This document shows, piece after piece, positions 26,199 to 38,911 of a stretch of DNA of 38,911 nucleotides. Made by a program: the position numbers and the translations under genes. Below the pieces are notes generated by a model. The model saw only the letters and a program-made list of their open reading frames with translations, was not told the origin of the DNA and did not search any database. The stretch is from Pseudonocardia sp. (GTDB lineage Bacteria > Actinomycetota > Actinomycetes > Mycobacteriales > Pseudonocardiaceae): contig JAJCYC010000222.1 in the NCBI GenBank assembly GCA_029263115.1, positions 1 through 38,911 on the forward strand, in the 5' to 3' direction. Numbering within the stretch: position 1 is the stretch's first letter; every line of letters starts with the position of its first letter.

Positions 26199-26204
26199 TA
26201 CCCT
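26199..26204 (+). promoter_or_regulatory. -10 element (TACCCT) of a leaderless gene
   Basis: TACCCT is followed by 7 bases and GTG 26212, with no ribosome-binding site between them. Confidence 0.45.
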
Positions 26205-26211
26205 CTTCCGG

Positions 26212-27525
26212 GTGGTCACTCCGAACGCCGACATCGTCCCCGTCCAGCTCTCCCTGACCTCGGGGGACCTGATCACGTTGTGGGCTCCCCGGTGGCGGGA
26301 GAACGGCGAGGACTGGGAGGCATTCCTCGGCGACGAGGACTCGCTGTTCGCCTTCCCCGACGCCGCCGCGCTGGCCGCGTTCGTGCGGACCGTCGCCGAG
26401 CACGACCTCGCCGACCACCCCGCCTGGCCGCTCGTGCGCACCCTGCGCGCCGCCGAGCTCGTGCCGCAGGACGCGCACTGCTACGACCTGGTGGGGGTGC
26501 CCGAACTCGCGGCCGACAACCCGGACACCTGGACCGTCGGCGAGCTCGCCGAGATCGTCACCGTCACCCGTGCGCTGGCCGACACCTGCGGCCTGGATGC
26601 GGTGCACACGGTACTCGACTCGGCGCCGGGATTCGCGCTGCTCGACCAGGGCAGCTGGGCATTCGACGGCCGGGAGGGCCGCAAGCTCTGGGTGGAGCTC
26701 GCCGACACCGTGGTCCGCCGCTGGGACGAGGTGATCGACGCGCTGGACGCGCTGGTCCGCGAACCGGAGGTGGACGCCGACGCGCTGTCCCGGGCCCGGG
26801 CGGAGCTGGCCACCGCGGGCGGCGCGGACGCGCGGGGCGGCTCGACGGCCCGGGGCTCGACGTCGGACGATCCGACCGGCCACCGTGCGGCGGCCGACGG
26901 ACCGACGGGGGACGGGGCGGGAGCGAATCCCCGGGAGCGGACCGGAGCACCGGCCACGGCCGCCGGTCCCGAGAGCTTCTGGCAGGAGGTTGGGATCGAC
27001 CCGATCCTGATCGGCACCGCCCAGGGCGAGTACTACACGCTGCGCTGCTACCTCGACGACAAGCCGCTGTTCCTCGGCTCGCAGGGGCGGATCCAGGCGC
27101 TGCCCTCGGCCCGCGCACTGGCCCGGCACCTGGCCGGCGAGGGAGCCACGGACCACGACCTCACCACGGTCTCCACCTGGTCCGAGGTGGTCGCCGCGGC
27201 CGAGTCCGGCGAGCTCGCCGTCGAGGTCGAGCCAGAGAACACCTACCTGCTCACCGGGCTGGGCGACGACCTCGCCGACGGACCGGCGGCGATCGACCCC
27301 AACCAGCTCGACCTCGCCGTGGAACTCGTGCGCGACGTCGGCGAGTGGGCCGGCGACGACGACCCCCGACGCGCGCTGGCCCAGTCCCAGAGCCTGGGCT
27401 GGCTGACGTCGTTCGTGCTCCGGCCGGACCCGACCAGGCTGGCCCCGAGCCCGCCGTTCGACGCCGAGGCCGGCAGGTGGAACGCACTGGTCGACGGGCT
27501 CGTCGCCCGGCTGTACCGGCCCTAG
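26212..27525 (+). CDS. Conserved actinobacterial protein, Rv3311-like, with internal duplication
   Basis: A 437-residue soluble acidic protein of unknown function, by size and position the equivalent of mycobacterial Rv3311 (relatives are sometimes labelled primosomal protein without clear basis). The two halves look related: LITLWAPRW...FPDAAALAAFVRTVAEHDLADHPAW resembles YYTLRCYL...LPSARALARHLAGEGATDHDL...STW. The following segments (DLVGVPELAADNP...VTRALADTCG and LLTGLGDDLADGP...VELVRDVGEWAG) also align in order. An Ala/Gly/Thr-rich linker (about residues 200-248) separates them. GTG 26212 is preceded by a -10-like hexamer. It converges with add. Confidence 0.75.
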   Translation: MVTPNADIVPVQLSLTSGDLITLWAPRWRENGEDWEAFLGDEDSLFAFPDAAALAAFVRTVAEHDLADHPAWPLVRTLRAAELVPQDAHCYDLVGVPELAADNPDTWTVGELAEIVTVTRALADTCGLDAVHTVLDSAPGFALLDQGSWAFDGREGRKLWVELADTVVRRWDEVIDALDALVREPEVDADALSRARAELATAGGADARGGSTARGSTSDDPTGHRAAADGPTGDGAGANPRERTGAPATAAGPESFWQEVGIDPILIGTAQGEYYTLRCYLDDKPLFLGSQGRIQALPSARALARHLAGEGATDHDLTTVSTWSEVVAAAESGELAVEVEPENTYLLTGLGDDLADGPAAIDPNQLDLAVELVRDVGEWAGDDDPRRALAQSQSLGWLTSFVLRPDPTRLAPSPPFDAEAGRWNALVDGLVARLYRP

Positions 27526-27558
27526 TCCGGCGACACCGGCCCTAGCTCCAGCCGGCCG

Positions 27559-27583
27559 GCACGGCGCGGCGTCCGCGCGGTGC
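27559..27583. terminator. Hairpin between convergent genes
   Basis: GCAC-G-GCGCGG (27559-27569) pairs with CCGCGC-G-GTGC (27573-27583), one mismatch, loop CGT. It lies in the 63-base gap between the Rv3311-like gene and add and could end transcription from both sides. Confidence 0.5.
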
Positions 27584-27588
27584 CCGGG

Positions 27589-28749
27589 TCACCCCCCGGC
27601 CGGCACCGGCCCCGCTTCCACGGCCGCATACCACGGCTTGATCACGTCGTTGATCAGGCTGAGCCGCTCGTCGAAGCCGATGAACGCGCTCTTCATCGCG
27701 TTGACCGCGAACCAGCGCAGGTCGGCCCAGCCGTAGCGATGCGTCTCGGCCAGCGACACCAGCTCGCTGGTCATCGAGCAGCCGGACATCAGCCGGTTGT
27801 CGGTGTTCACCGTGACCCGGAAGCGCAGCCGGGTGAGCAGGCCGATCGGGTGCTCGGCCGTTGAGCGGGCCGCCCCGGTCTGCACGTTCGACGTGGGGCA
27901 CATCTCCAGCGGGATCCGCTTGTCCCGCACGTAGGCGGCCAGCCGCCCCAGCCGCACCGTGCCGTCGTCCAACTCCTTGATGTCGTCGGTGATCCGCACG
28001 CCGTGGCCGAGCCGGTCCGCGCCGCACCACTGCAGCGCCTCCCAGATCGAGGGCAGCCCGAATGCCTCGCCGGCATGGATGGTGAAGTGCGAGTTCTCCC
28101 GACGCAGGTACTCGAAGGCGTCCAGATGCCGGGTGGGCGGGAACCCGGCCTCGGCCCCGGCGATGTCGAAGCCGACCACCCCGTCGTCGCGGTAGCGCAC
28201 CGCCAGCTCGGCGATCTCCCGGGACCGCGCGGCATGCCGCATCGCGGTGAGCAGGCAGCCGATCCGGATCCGCCGCCCCGCCCCCGCCGCCCGCTCGGCG
28301 CCGAGCCGGAACCCCTCCAGCACCGCCTCGACCACCTCGTCCAGGCCGAGGCCCTGCTCGACGTGCAGCTCCGGGGCATAGCGCACCTCGGCGTAGACCA
28401 CGCCGTCGGCGGCCAGGTCCTCGGCGCACTCGGCTGCGACCCGGACCAGGGCCTCCCGACGCTGCAGCACGGCGACGGTGTGCGCGAAGGTCTCCAGGTA
28501 GCGCTTCAGGGAGCCCGATCCCGCTGCCGTGGTGAACCACTCACCCAGGGCGCCCGGGTCCGTCGTCGGCAGCCGCCGGTAGCCGGCCGACTCGGCCAGC
28601 TCCAGCACCGTGCCCGGGCGCAGCCCACCGTCCAGGTGATCGTGCAGCAGGACCTTGGGCGCATCCCGAACGCTGAGCGTGTCCAGCGGGCGGGGCGGGC
28701 CCGTGCCGATTGCCCGGTCCGGGGTGGGCTCCACGGTGAACGCCGTCAT
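27589..28749 (-). CDS. add: Adenosine deaminase
   Basis: A 386-residue zinc enzyme converting (deoxy)adenosine to (deoxy)inosine, feeding the PNP upstream. The site residues are visible: [12 protein letters not shown] (metal His pair), TIHAGEAFG (catalytic Glu), DRLGHGVRI (His), CPTSNVQTG and [12 protein letters not shown] (metal Asp). ATG 28749 is chosen because TACAGT (minus strand, 28762-28757) lies 7 bases before it, the leaderless pattern of this window; GTG 28758 would overlap that hexamer. In mycobacteria Rv3313c occupies the same place. Confidence 0.9.
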   Translation of the reverse strand: MTAFTVEPTPDRAIGTGPPRPLDTLSVRDAPKVLLHDHLDGGLRPGTVLELAESAGYRRLPTTDPGALGEWFTTAAGSGSLKRYLETFAHTVAVLQRREALVRVAAECAEDLAADGVVYAEVRYAPELHVEQGLGLDEVVEAVLEGFRLGAERAAGAGRRIRIGCLLTAMRHAARSREIAELAVRYRDDGVVGFDIAGAEAGFPPTRHLDAFEYLRRENSHFTIHAGEAFGLPSIWEALQWCGADRLGHGVRITDDIKELDDGTVRLGRLAAYVRDKRIPLEMCPTSNVQTGAARSTAEHPIGLLTRLRFRVTVNTDNRLMSGCSMTSELVSLAETHRYGWADLRWFAVNAMKSAFIGFDERLSLINDVIKPWYAAVEAGPVPAGG

Positions 28750-28890
28750 CGGCGCCACTGTAACGGCCTAGTAGCGCACACGATCGAGTGGCGCAACGCG
28801 AAATGCCGACCCGTGCGAGTGACTCTGCGCAGTTCGTTAACCTGATCCCTGCTCCGCTCCCCTGTCCGATCGACGAAAGCGCGCCCCGCC

Positions 28891-29982
28891 ATGAGCGACC
28901 AACACACGTTGTCTTTCGACCGGATGCGCAGCATGCTCAACCGGGCTGCCGAGATCCGCGACAGCGAGCAGCAGCAGATCTTCGACTCGCTCGACGAGAT
29001 CCACGCCCGGCTGGCCACCCTCGACGCCCTGGGCTCGATGCGCAAGCGGTTGGCCGAGCTGCCCGACCGGACCGAGGTCTCGGTGCTGGCCGAGCGGCTG
29101 GACGAGACCGTCGCCAAGCTCGACGCGCAGGACGTCGCGGTGTCCTCGGTGGCCCGCGCGGTGGACGCGCTGGTCGACCGGCTGGCCAAGCCGTTCGCCC
29201 AGCTCGACGGCCGGCTGGATGGGGTGGCCGGCCGGATGGAGGGCATCGCCGGCCGGATGGAGGGTCTGGACGACAAGCTCGGCGGCCTGCACAAGCGCCT
29301 CGACGACCTGGACAACCGCCTCGACCGCCACGAGCTGCGGCTGGACGGCATGCCGACGGCGATCACCGGGCCGGTCCGGGAGCGGGTCGGCGCGGTGGAG
29401 AGTGCGCTGCGCGGCCGGTTCGACGAGGTCGACGCCGGGATGCGCCACCAGTTGGAGCTGACCCGGGAAGAACTGCGCAAGTCGGTCGAGGAGGGCCACG
29501 ACGGGGTGCGCGCCCAGCTCGACCAGGCCGCCGGCGCCCTGCGGGACCGCCTGGAGCAGACCGGCTCCGGCCTGCACGGCACGCTGCACGCGCTCGGCGA
29601 GCGCCCAGCGGTCGACCCGACCGAGCAGCTCGACGCGCTGGCCGCCCGGCTGGACTCACTCGCCGGCCGGGTCGAGGAGACCAACCGCCGGCTGGACACG
29701 GTGGACAGCACCGTCGGCGCCCGCCCGGACTCCGCGTCGCTGGCCGCGCTGGTCACGCAGGCCAACCAGGAGTCCGAGCGGCGCAATGCCGGCCAGCTGG
29801 ACGAGGCGATGGCCACCTTCGCCGAGATCATCCTCGGTCGGGGCCCGGGCACCGGCGCCGCGCAGATGCCGATGCCCGCACCCCGGCCCGCGCAGCGCCG
29901 CACCCGGGCGAAGGCGGTCACCAAGGCCCGCAACGGCACCGCCCCCGACGACCCGGCCGACGCCGAGGTCGACGAGAACTGA
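28891..29982 (+). CDS. Long coiled-coil protein (apolipoprotein/tail-fibre-like heptads)
   Basis: A 363-residue, mostly helical protein without membrane segment or recognised catalytic domain. Leu/Val heptads run from about 10 to 290 with short tandem units such as GRMEGIAGRMEG and LDDLDNRLDRHELRLDG; the C-terminus is Pro/Arg-rich and basic (RPAQRRTRAKAVTKARNG), perhaps for nucleic acid or envelope binding. It is divergent from add, with a gap of about 140 bases. TAACCT near 28839 is a possible -10. A structural or scaffolding role is likely; nothing more specific can be said. Confidence 0.7.
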   Translation: MSDQHTLSFDRMRSMLNRAAEIRDSEQQQIFDSLDEIHARLATLDALGSMRKRLAELPDRTEVSVLAERLDETVAKLDAQDVAVSSVARAVDALVDRLAKPFAQLDGRLDGVAGRMEGIAGRMEGLDDKLGGLHKRLDDLDNRLDRHELRLDGMPTAITGPVRERVGAVESALRGRFDEVDAGMRHQLELTREELRKSVEEGHDGVRAQLDQAAGALRDRLEQTGSGLHGTLHALGERPAVDPTEQLDALAARLDSLAGRVEETNRRLDTVDSTVGARPDSASLAALVTQANQESERRNAGQLDEAMATFAEIILGRGPGTGAAQMPMPAPRPAQRRTRAKAVTKARNGTAPDDPADAEVDEN

Positions 29983-30110
29983 TCCGCCCGGTGGGCTGGT
30001 CCGCCCGTTCGGCTGATCACCACCCCGGCGACGTGACCGGCGGCCGTCCCGCTCGTTCGCCGCACCAGGGGGTACGTGCGATATCTGTCGGGCGACATCG
30101 GGAGGGCACA

Positions 30111-30566
30111 GTGGACGAGGCCAGCGTGACGATCGCGGCGGCCCCGGAGCGGGTCTGGGACATGGTCAGCGACATCACCAGGATGGGCGAGTGGAGCCCG
30201 GGCAACACCGGCGGAAGGTGGATCCTCGGCGCGTCGGGGCCGGCGGTCGGGGCGAAGTTCCTGGGCTTCAACAAGCGCGGGTTCGCCCGCTGGTTCACCA
30301 CCTGCAAGGTCACCGAGTGCGAGCGGCCCAGCCGGTTCGCGTTCCAGGTGATCGAGAACCGGATGAGGTGGGGATTCCGGCTGTCCTCCACCGCCGACGG
30401 TGGCACCGAACTGACCCAGTGGCGCAACCGGGACAAGCCTCCGTTGGCCCCGATCGGGCTGGTCGCCAAGCTGCTGTTCCAGGGCAAGGTCGAGGAGGAG
30501 ATGGTGGACGGCATGCGGCGCACCCTCACCGCTATCAAGACGAAGGCCGAGCAGCCCGCGGGCTGA
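30111..30566 (+). CDS. SRPBCC family protein
   Basis: A 151-residue START/Bet v1-like domain (polyketide cyclase/dehydrase and lipid transport superfamily). It starts with the typical SVTIAAAPERVWDMVSDITRM-GEWSPG motif and ends with a long C-terminal helix (VEEEMVDGMRRTLTAIK). GTG 30111 is preceded by GGAGGG. Such proteins bind hydrophobic ligands in a groove; the ligand is unknown. A strong terminator follows. Confidence 0.8.
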   Translation: MDEASVTIAAAPERVWDMVSDITRMGEWSPGNTGGRWILGASGPAVGAKFLGFNKRGFARWFTTCKVTECERPSRFAFQVIENRMRWGFRLSSTADGGTELTQWRNRDKPPLAPIGLVAKLLFQGKVEEEMVDGMRRTLTAIKTKAEQPAG

Positions 30567-30586
30567 CCCGCCCAGCGCTCTCCCGC

Positions 30587-30618
30587 ACGACCGCTCGCCG
30601 ACGCCGGCGAGCGGTCGT
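30587..30618 (+). terminator. Intrinsic terminator-like hairpin
   Basis: Fourteen bases (30587-30600) pair perfectly with 30605-30618 across the tetraloop ACGC. It lies 20 bases after the SRPBCC stop and 13 bases before the -10 of the next gene, insulating the two. Confidence 0.75.
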
Positions 30619-30630
30619 GTGTCGAGCCAC

Positions 30631-30636
30631 TACGCT
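30631..30636 (+). promoter_or_regulatory. -10 element (TACGCT) of the carboxypeptidase gene
   Basis: TACGCT is followed by 8 bases and GTG 30645 without a ribosome-binding site. Confidence 0.45.
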
Positions 30637-30644
30637 GAGCGGCC

Positions 30645-32381
30645 GTGACCAGGTTCGGCTCCCCCGCTGTCGGCGACGCGTTGGGGCCGCGTCCAGCCGT
30701 CGTCCTGCTGACCGTCGTCCTGCTGACCGGCGCCCTGCTGACCGGTGCCAGCGGCTCCGCCGGTGCCGCGCCACCGCCGACCCCGGCACCGTCGCCGACC
30801 CCGGCACCGGGCGCGGCCGGCGCGCCGGTCCCGGTGTGCGCGCCCCGGACGTCGCCGCCACCACCGGTGGACACCTCGGAGGTCCCCCGCCCCGGCCAGC
30901 GGGCGCCGGGGCCGCTACCCGTGCCGGCCCGGCCGGTGGGCGGTCCTCGGCTGGGCGAGTGCGCGGACGTACTCCCGCCGGGGGCACCGTCGGCGCCGCC
31001 CGCCGTCACGGCCGCGTCGTGGGTGCTGGCCGATCTGGACACCGGCGCGGTACTGGCCGCCCGCGATCCGCACGGCCGCCACCGTCCGGCCTCGACCCTG
31101 AAGGTGCTCACCGCACTGGTCGCCATGCGGCGACTGGACCAGGACACTATCGTCCAGGGCACCCAACAGGACGCCGACATGCACGGCAGCCGGGTCGGGA
31201 TCGGGCCGGGCGGGCGATACACGGTACGCCAGCTACTCACCGGTCTGATCATGAACTCGGGGAACGACGCGGCCAACGCGCTGGCCCGCGAGCTCGGCGG
31301 GGTTCCGGAGACGCTGGCCGGTATGTCGTCCACCGCCGCGGAGCTGGGTGCGCTCGACACCCGGCCGGCCACCACGTCCGGGCTGGACGGCCCCGGGATG
31401 TCCACCTCGGCCTATGACCTCGCCCTGATCTACCGGGTGGCGATGCGCGAACCGGTGTTCGCCGAGATCAACCGGACCCGGCTGTTCGCCTGGCCGGGCT
31501 TCGGCGCCAAACCGGGGTTCAGCGTCAGCACGGACAACCGGCTGCTGGCCAGCTACCCGGGAGCGATCGGCGGCAAGACCGGGTTCACCGACGACGCCCG
31601 GCACACGCTGATCGCCGCCGCGGAACGGGGCGGGCGGCGGCTGGCGGTGGTCCTGCTGCGCGGCGAGCAGCGCCCGGTCCCGATCTACCTGCAGGCGGCG
31701 CGGTTGCTCGACTACGGCTTCGCGCTGAGCCCCGGGACTCCGCCGGTCGGCAACCTGGTGGACAGCCGCCCGGTGGATCCGCCGGACGCCGCACCGGCCG
31801 CGCCGGCCCGGTCGAACCTGACCGGCACCCCGCCCGAGGACACCAACCGCGCGGCCGGGCTGGCCACCATCGGCGGTGGCGCGCTGCTCGGGATGCTGCT
31901 GTCGGTGCTGCTCGCCCGCCGCCGGCCACGTGGCGGGCACCTGGGCGCGGTCCCGGCGGACGCGGGCCCGGGGCGCGCCGGGCCGCCCGAAGCCGGCGCG
32001 TCGATATCCGGGCCCACGGCGGCGACCACGGATCCCGTACCGAGGTCCCGCGTACCGAGGTCCCGCGTACCGACGGAGCCCGGGCCGACGGCTCCCGTAC
32101 CCACGGCTCCCGGGCCGCGCGGGGCCCCGGGGGCTTCCCCACCCGAGCCGGCCCGGACACCGGCCCGCCGACCGGCCGACGGCCCGCCGACCGAGCCGAT
32201 CAGACCGATCACACCGGCCGGGCAGCCCCCGGCGGCGCCGGTCGGCGACCGTCCGACCGAGCGGATCGAGGCCGTCCCCGCCGGACGGCCGGACGATCGT
32301 CCGACCGAGCGGATCGAGCCCGTCCCCGCCGGGGAATCCGACGATCCGCTGACCCGTGCGTCCCGGTCGGTCGAGACGTGA
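30645..32381 (+). CDS. D-alanyl-D-alanine carboxypeptidase (peptidase S11) with repeat-rich tail
   Basis: A 578-residue penicillin-binding protein that trims D-Ala from peptidoglycan stem peptides outside the membrane. Signal/anchor helix at about 17-40; Pro-rich linker to 115; catalytic domain with SxxK S150-T-L-K153, S205-G-N207 and K311-T-G313. A second membrane helix (about 408-425) is followed by a cytoplasmic Pro-rich tail with repeats, including a duplicated 16-residue unit DRPTERIE-x-VPAG. Size and gene order match mycobacterial dacB1 (Rv3330), but the long tail is unusual. GTG 30645 is the leaderless-type start. Confidence 0.88.
   Translation: MTRFGSPAVGDALGPRPAVVLLTVVLLTGALLTGASGSAGAAPPPTPAPSPTPAPGAAGAPVPVCAPRTSPPPPVDTSEVPRPGQRAPGPLPVPARPVGGPRLGECADVLPPGAPSAPPAVTAASWVLADLDTGAVLAARDPHGRHRPASTLKVLTALVAMRRLDQDTIVQGTQQDADMHGSRVGIGPGGRYTVRQLLTGLIMNSGNDAANALARELGGVPETLAGMSSTAAELGALDTRPATTSGLDGPGMSTSAYDLALIYRVAMREPVFAEINRTRLFAWPGFGAKPGFSVSTDNRLLASYPGAIGGKTGFTDDARHTLIAAAERGGRRLAVVLLRGEQRPVPIYLQAARLLDYGFALSPGTPPVGNLVDSRPVDPPDAAPAAPARSNLTGTPPEDTNRAAGLATIGGGALLGMLLSVLLARRRPRGGHLGAVPADAGPGRAGPPEAGASISGPTAATTDPVPRSRVPRSRVPTEPGPTAPVPTAPGPRGAPGASPPEPARTPARRPADGPPTEPIRPITPAGQPPAAPVGDRPTERIEAVPAGRPDDRPTERIEPVPAGESDDPLTRASRSVET
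32247..32342 (+). repeat. 48-bp tandem duplication in the carboxypeptidase tail
   Basis: Two 48-base units (32247-32294, 32295-32342) encode DRPTERIEAVPAGRPD and DRPTERIEPVPAGESD. They sit in the cytoplasmic tail. A shorter 15-base repeat (encoding PRSRV twice) lies at about 32039-32068. Confidence 0.75.
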
Positions 32382-32492
32382 CAGACCCGACACACCGGGT
32401 GTCGACCGCCGTGCCCGACAAGATGCCGCGACCAGGACGTTGTTGACGGCGGGCCGGCCCGGTGCGCCGCGCCTGGGGTAGCCCCGCCCCCC

Positions 32493-32589
32493 GTCAGCCC
32501 CGTCAGGTCAGCCCCGTCAGGTCAGCCCCGTGAGCCCCGTCAGGTCGGCCCAGTCAGCCCTGTCAGGTCGGCCCAGTCGCCAGTCAGCC
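32493..32589 (+). repeat. Degenerate tandem repeat of GTCAGCCCCGTCAG type
   Basis: Two exact 14-base units (32493-32506, 32507-32520) are followed by two longer 23-base variants (32521-32543, 32544-32566) and a partial one. They fill the convergent gap after the carboxypeptidase gene and just enter the 3' end of the YihY gene. No hairpin of note is seen. Confidence 0.8.
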
Positions 32590-33666
32590 CGACCGGCGAC
32601 CGGACCGGCGCCCGCCGAGGAGCAGCCCACCGCCGAGCAGGCCGGCCACCGCACCGGCGCCGACCAGCCCGGCAGTGGTAGCGGGGCCGGCGCCCCCGCG
32701 CACGGTGACCTCGGTCCGGATCACCGCCGGCGGCGGCGGCTCGGGCGGCAACGCCAGCTCGTTCTCCTTGGCGGTGGCCGCCCACGCGGTGAGGAACAGC
32801 AGGAACCGGGACACCGTGAAGATGAACACCATCAGCCCCAGCACCGGACCGAACAGCGCACCGGTCGGCGAGTTGGTGACACCGTCCAGGTAGACCACCA
32901 TCACCCGGTTGATCACCTGGAAGCCGATCGCGGCGGCCACCGCCGCCTTGGCCGCGCTGCGCCAGGTGACCGGCTCGCGGGGCAGCCGGGCGATCACCCA
33001 GAGGAACACCAGCGTGCTGGCCAGCAGGCTGACCACCACGGAGGCCAACACGATCAACGGGGTCAGCCAGGTCAGGCCACCCAGGCCGAGCCACTCGACG
33101 ATCTTCGGGGCGAGCCCGCCGATGGCGATGACCGCGATGGACAGCACCAGGGCGAGCCCGAGTCCGAGCAGCGCGGCCAGGTCGACCAGCAGCTTGCGCA
33201 CCAGCTTGGGCGGGTCGTCACGCTGGCCCCACTGCTCGGACAGCGCCTCGCGCAGGTTGCCCATCCACCCCAGTCCGGAGTACAGCGCGATCAGCAGACC
33301 GAGCACCCCGACCGTGCCAGCCGACCTGATCGCCGAGGTGATCACCTCGTTCAGCGTCGCGGCCAGGTCGCCGGGCACCGCCTTGGTGACCTCCGCCTGG
33401 ATCTGGGTGATCATCTCGGGGTTGCCGCGCAGGAACAGCGCGGCACCGGCGAAGCCGACCATGAGCAGCGGGAACATCGCCAGGATGCTGAAGTAGGTGA
33501 TGGCCGCCGCGTAGTGGTCGCCGTGCCGCTCGGTGTAGCGGGCACCGGCCCGGACCAGGTGGTCCAGCCACTCGTGGCGGACCCGCAGCCGCTCGAAGGT
33601 CGACGGCTCGGCCGGCGGCTCCGGCGCGTCCCCTCCGCGCGCGGGCGGGTCAGCCTTCTTCAGCAC
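32584..33666 (-). CDS. YihY/BrkB family inner membrane protein
   Basis: A 360-residue protein with six or so transmembrane segments of the YihY/BrkB (YhjD) family. It starts with HGDHYAAAITYFSILAMFPLLMVG, then the family motif SGLGWMGNLREALSEQWG, and ends with a Gly-rich helix and basic tail. A transport role is suspected for the family but not established. GTG 33666 has GGGGGA upstream. It follows trpS by 60 bases on the same strand, as Rv3335c follows trpS in mycobacteria. Confidence 0.85.
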   Translation of the reverse strand: MLKKADPPARGGDAPEPPAEPSTFERLRVRHEWLDHLVRAGARYTERHGDHYAAAITYFSILAMFPLLMVGFAGAALFLRGNPEMITQIQAEVTKAVPGDLAATLNEVITSAIRSAGTVGVLGLLIALYSGLGWMGNLREALSEQWGQRDDPPKLVRKLLVDLAALLGLGLALVLSIAVIAIGGLAPKIVEWLGLGGLTWLTPLIVLASVVVSLLASTLVFLWVIARLPREPVTWRSAAKAAVAAAIGFQVINRVMVVYLDGVTNSPTGALFGPVLGLMVFIFTVSRFLLFLTAWAATAKENELALPPEPPPPAVIRTEVTVRGGAGPATTAGLVGAGAVAGLLGGGLLLGGRRSGRRSG

Positions 33667-33726
33667 GATTCCCCCTTCGGCGGCCGGCGAGGCGGCCCTG
33701 GTCGTGACTGGGTGAGACCGGTCGGC

Positions 33727-37110
<3,384 letters not shown>

Positions 37111-37114
<4 letters not shown>

Positions 37115-37150
37115 GTGCGTCACGCTGTTCCGGCATTACCTTGCACTCAC
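37111..37150. other. 8-bp inverted repeat after the fusion gene
   Basis: GTGAGTGC (37111-37118) pairs perfectly with GCACTCAC (37143-37150) across 24 bases. It includes the stop codon of the fusion gene and could act as terminator, attenuator or operator. Confidence 0.5.
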
Positions 37151-37305
37151 CAGCCGCGAAGGCGGCAGAGGGGGCCGGTGTGGAGGAGGAGAACCGTACC
37201 TGCTCGGCATGTACGCACCGGCCCGGCTGCCCCACGACATGGCGTCGCTGGCGACCGGTCCCGAGCAGGTCCGACATCCGCCGCTCGCAGGGCGAACCGA
37301 CCTGA
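37111..37305 (+). CDS. Possible small Cys-rich protein, 64 aa
   Basis: GTG 37111 overlaps the preceding stop as GTGA, the same coupling used by its upstream neighbours. The 64-residue product has a central [13 protein letters not shown] motif (C-x2-C-x5-C) followed by TTWRRWRPV, suggestive of a small metal or redox site. Against it, a perfect 8-bp inverted repeat spans its first codons and I recognise no family. Treat as a candidate only. Confidence 0.35.
37172..37224. other. 9-bp inverted repeat, possible RNA stem
   Basis: GGGCCGGTG (37172-37180) pairs perfectly with CACCGGCCC (37216-37224) with a 35-base interval. A smaller stem GCCGC/GGCGGC-type lies just before it (about 37153-37166). 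Together with the preceding repeat this makes the 236-base gap 37115-37350 unusually structured. Confidence 0.4.
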
Positions 37306-37350
37306 GCCACCGGGAGACCGCCGGCATCCCACTGCCGGGACCCCGCGCGC

Positions 37351-38911
<1,561 letters not shown>

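Noticed and set aside
37302-37324. B12-box-like sequence (GAGCCACCGGGAGACCGCC), possible cobalamin riboswitch
   Set aside because: The match needs a 2-3 base insertion, the upstream conserved core of the riboswitch was not found, and no suitable gene lies downstream on that strand.

Overview
The window is a chromosomal stretch from a very high-GC Gram-positive, almost certainly an actinomycete of the Mycobacteriales/Pseudonocardiales kind. Evidence: extreme G/C at third codon positions, frequent GTG starts, many start codons placed 6-8 bases after a TANNNT hexamer (leaderless-type promoters), and gene order shared with Mycobacterium tuberculosis. The block M20 amidohydrolase - purine nucleoside phosphorylase - phosphohexomutase - upp - (437-aa conserved protein) - add recalls Rv3306c (amiB1), Rv3307 (deoD), Rv3308 (pmmB), Rv3309c (upp), Rv3311 and Rv3313c (add). 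The block DD-carboxypeptidase - YihY - trpS - alpha/beta hydrolase recalls Rv3330 and Rv3335c-Rv3337. Family names and synteny come from memory of those families, not from a search.

Layout. 1-939: 3' part of boxB (benzoyl-CoA epoxidase). 1002-9882: an unusual accessory locus with one intact copy each of a MurJ-like flippase, a FemAB-like transferase, an ATP-grasp ligase, a 2OG-Fe(II) oxygenase and a JmjC/cupin-like oxygenase. Among them lie broken second copies of four of these five (ATP-grasp fragment, two cupin fragments, frameshifted FemAB, MurJ C-terminus). 9962-12028: Zn alcohol dehydrogenase and a dienoyl-CoA isomerase-like crotonase, which could belong with boxB in aromatic or acyl-CoA catabolism. 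12178-16023: a DUF309 protein, then a fatty-acid desaturase and its flavin/2Fe-2S reductase, divergent from a MerR-like regulator across a palindromic operator region.

16207-28749: peptidase M20, a membrane Ser/Thr kinase translationally coupled to punA and a phosphohexomutase, a flavodoxin-like protein, an aldo/keto reductase divergent from a TetR regulator, upp, a palindrome-rich 400-base intergenic region with small ORFs, an Rv3311-like protein with two related halves, and adenosine deaminase. The PNP, mutase, upp and add genes form a purine/pyrimidine salvage neighbourhood.

28891-38911: coiled-coil protein, SRPBCC protein, D,D-carboxypeptidase with a repeat-rich tail, YihY/BrkB membrane protein, trpS, a translationally coupled pair of alpha/beta hydrolase and a fusion of an S51-like domain to a CysRS-like C-terminal domain (perhaps followed by a small Cys-rich protein), 4-hydroxyphenylpyruvate dioxygenase, and the start of an Lrp/AsnC regulator.

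The most interesting part is 1.0-9.9 kb. A ligase, an aminoacyl-type transferase, two non-haem iron oxygenases and a lipid flippase sit together. Four of the five families also have a decayed second copy there, while exactly one intact copy of each family remains. This suggests the five act as a unit, possibly building or modifying an amino-acid-decorated, lipid-linked envelope molecule. That function is inference. No rRNA, tRNA, CRISPR array or transposase gene was seen.
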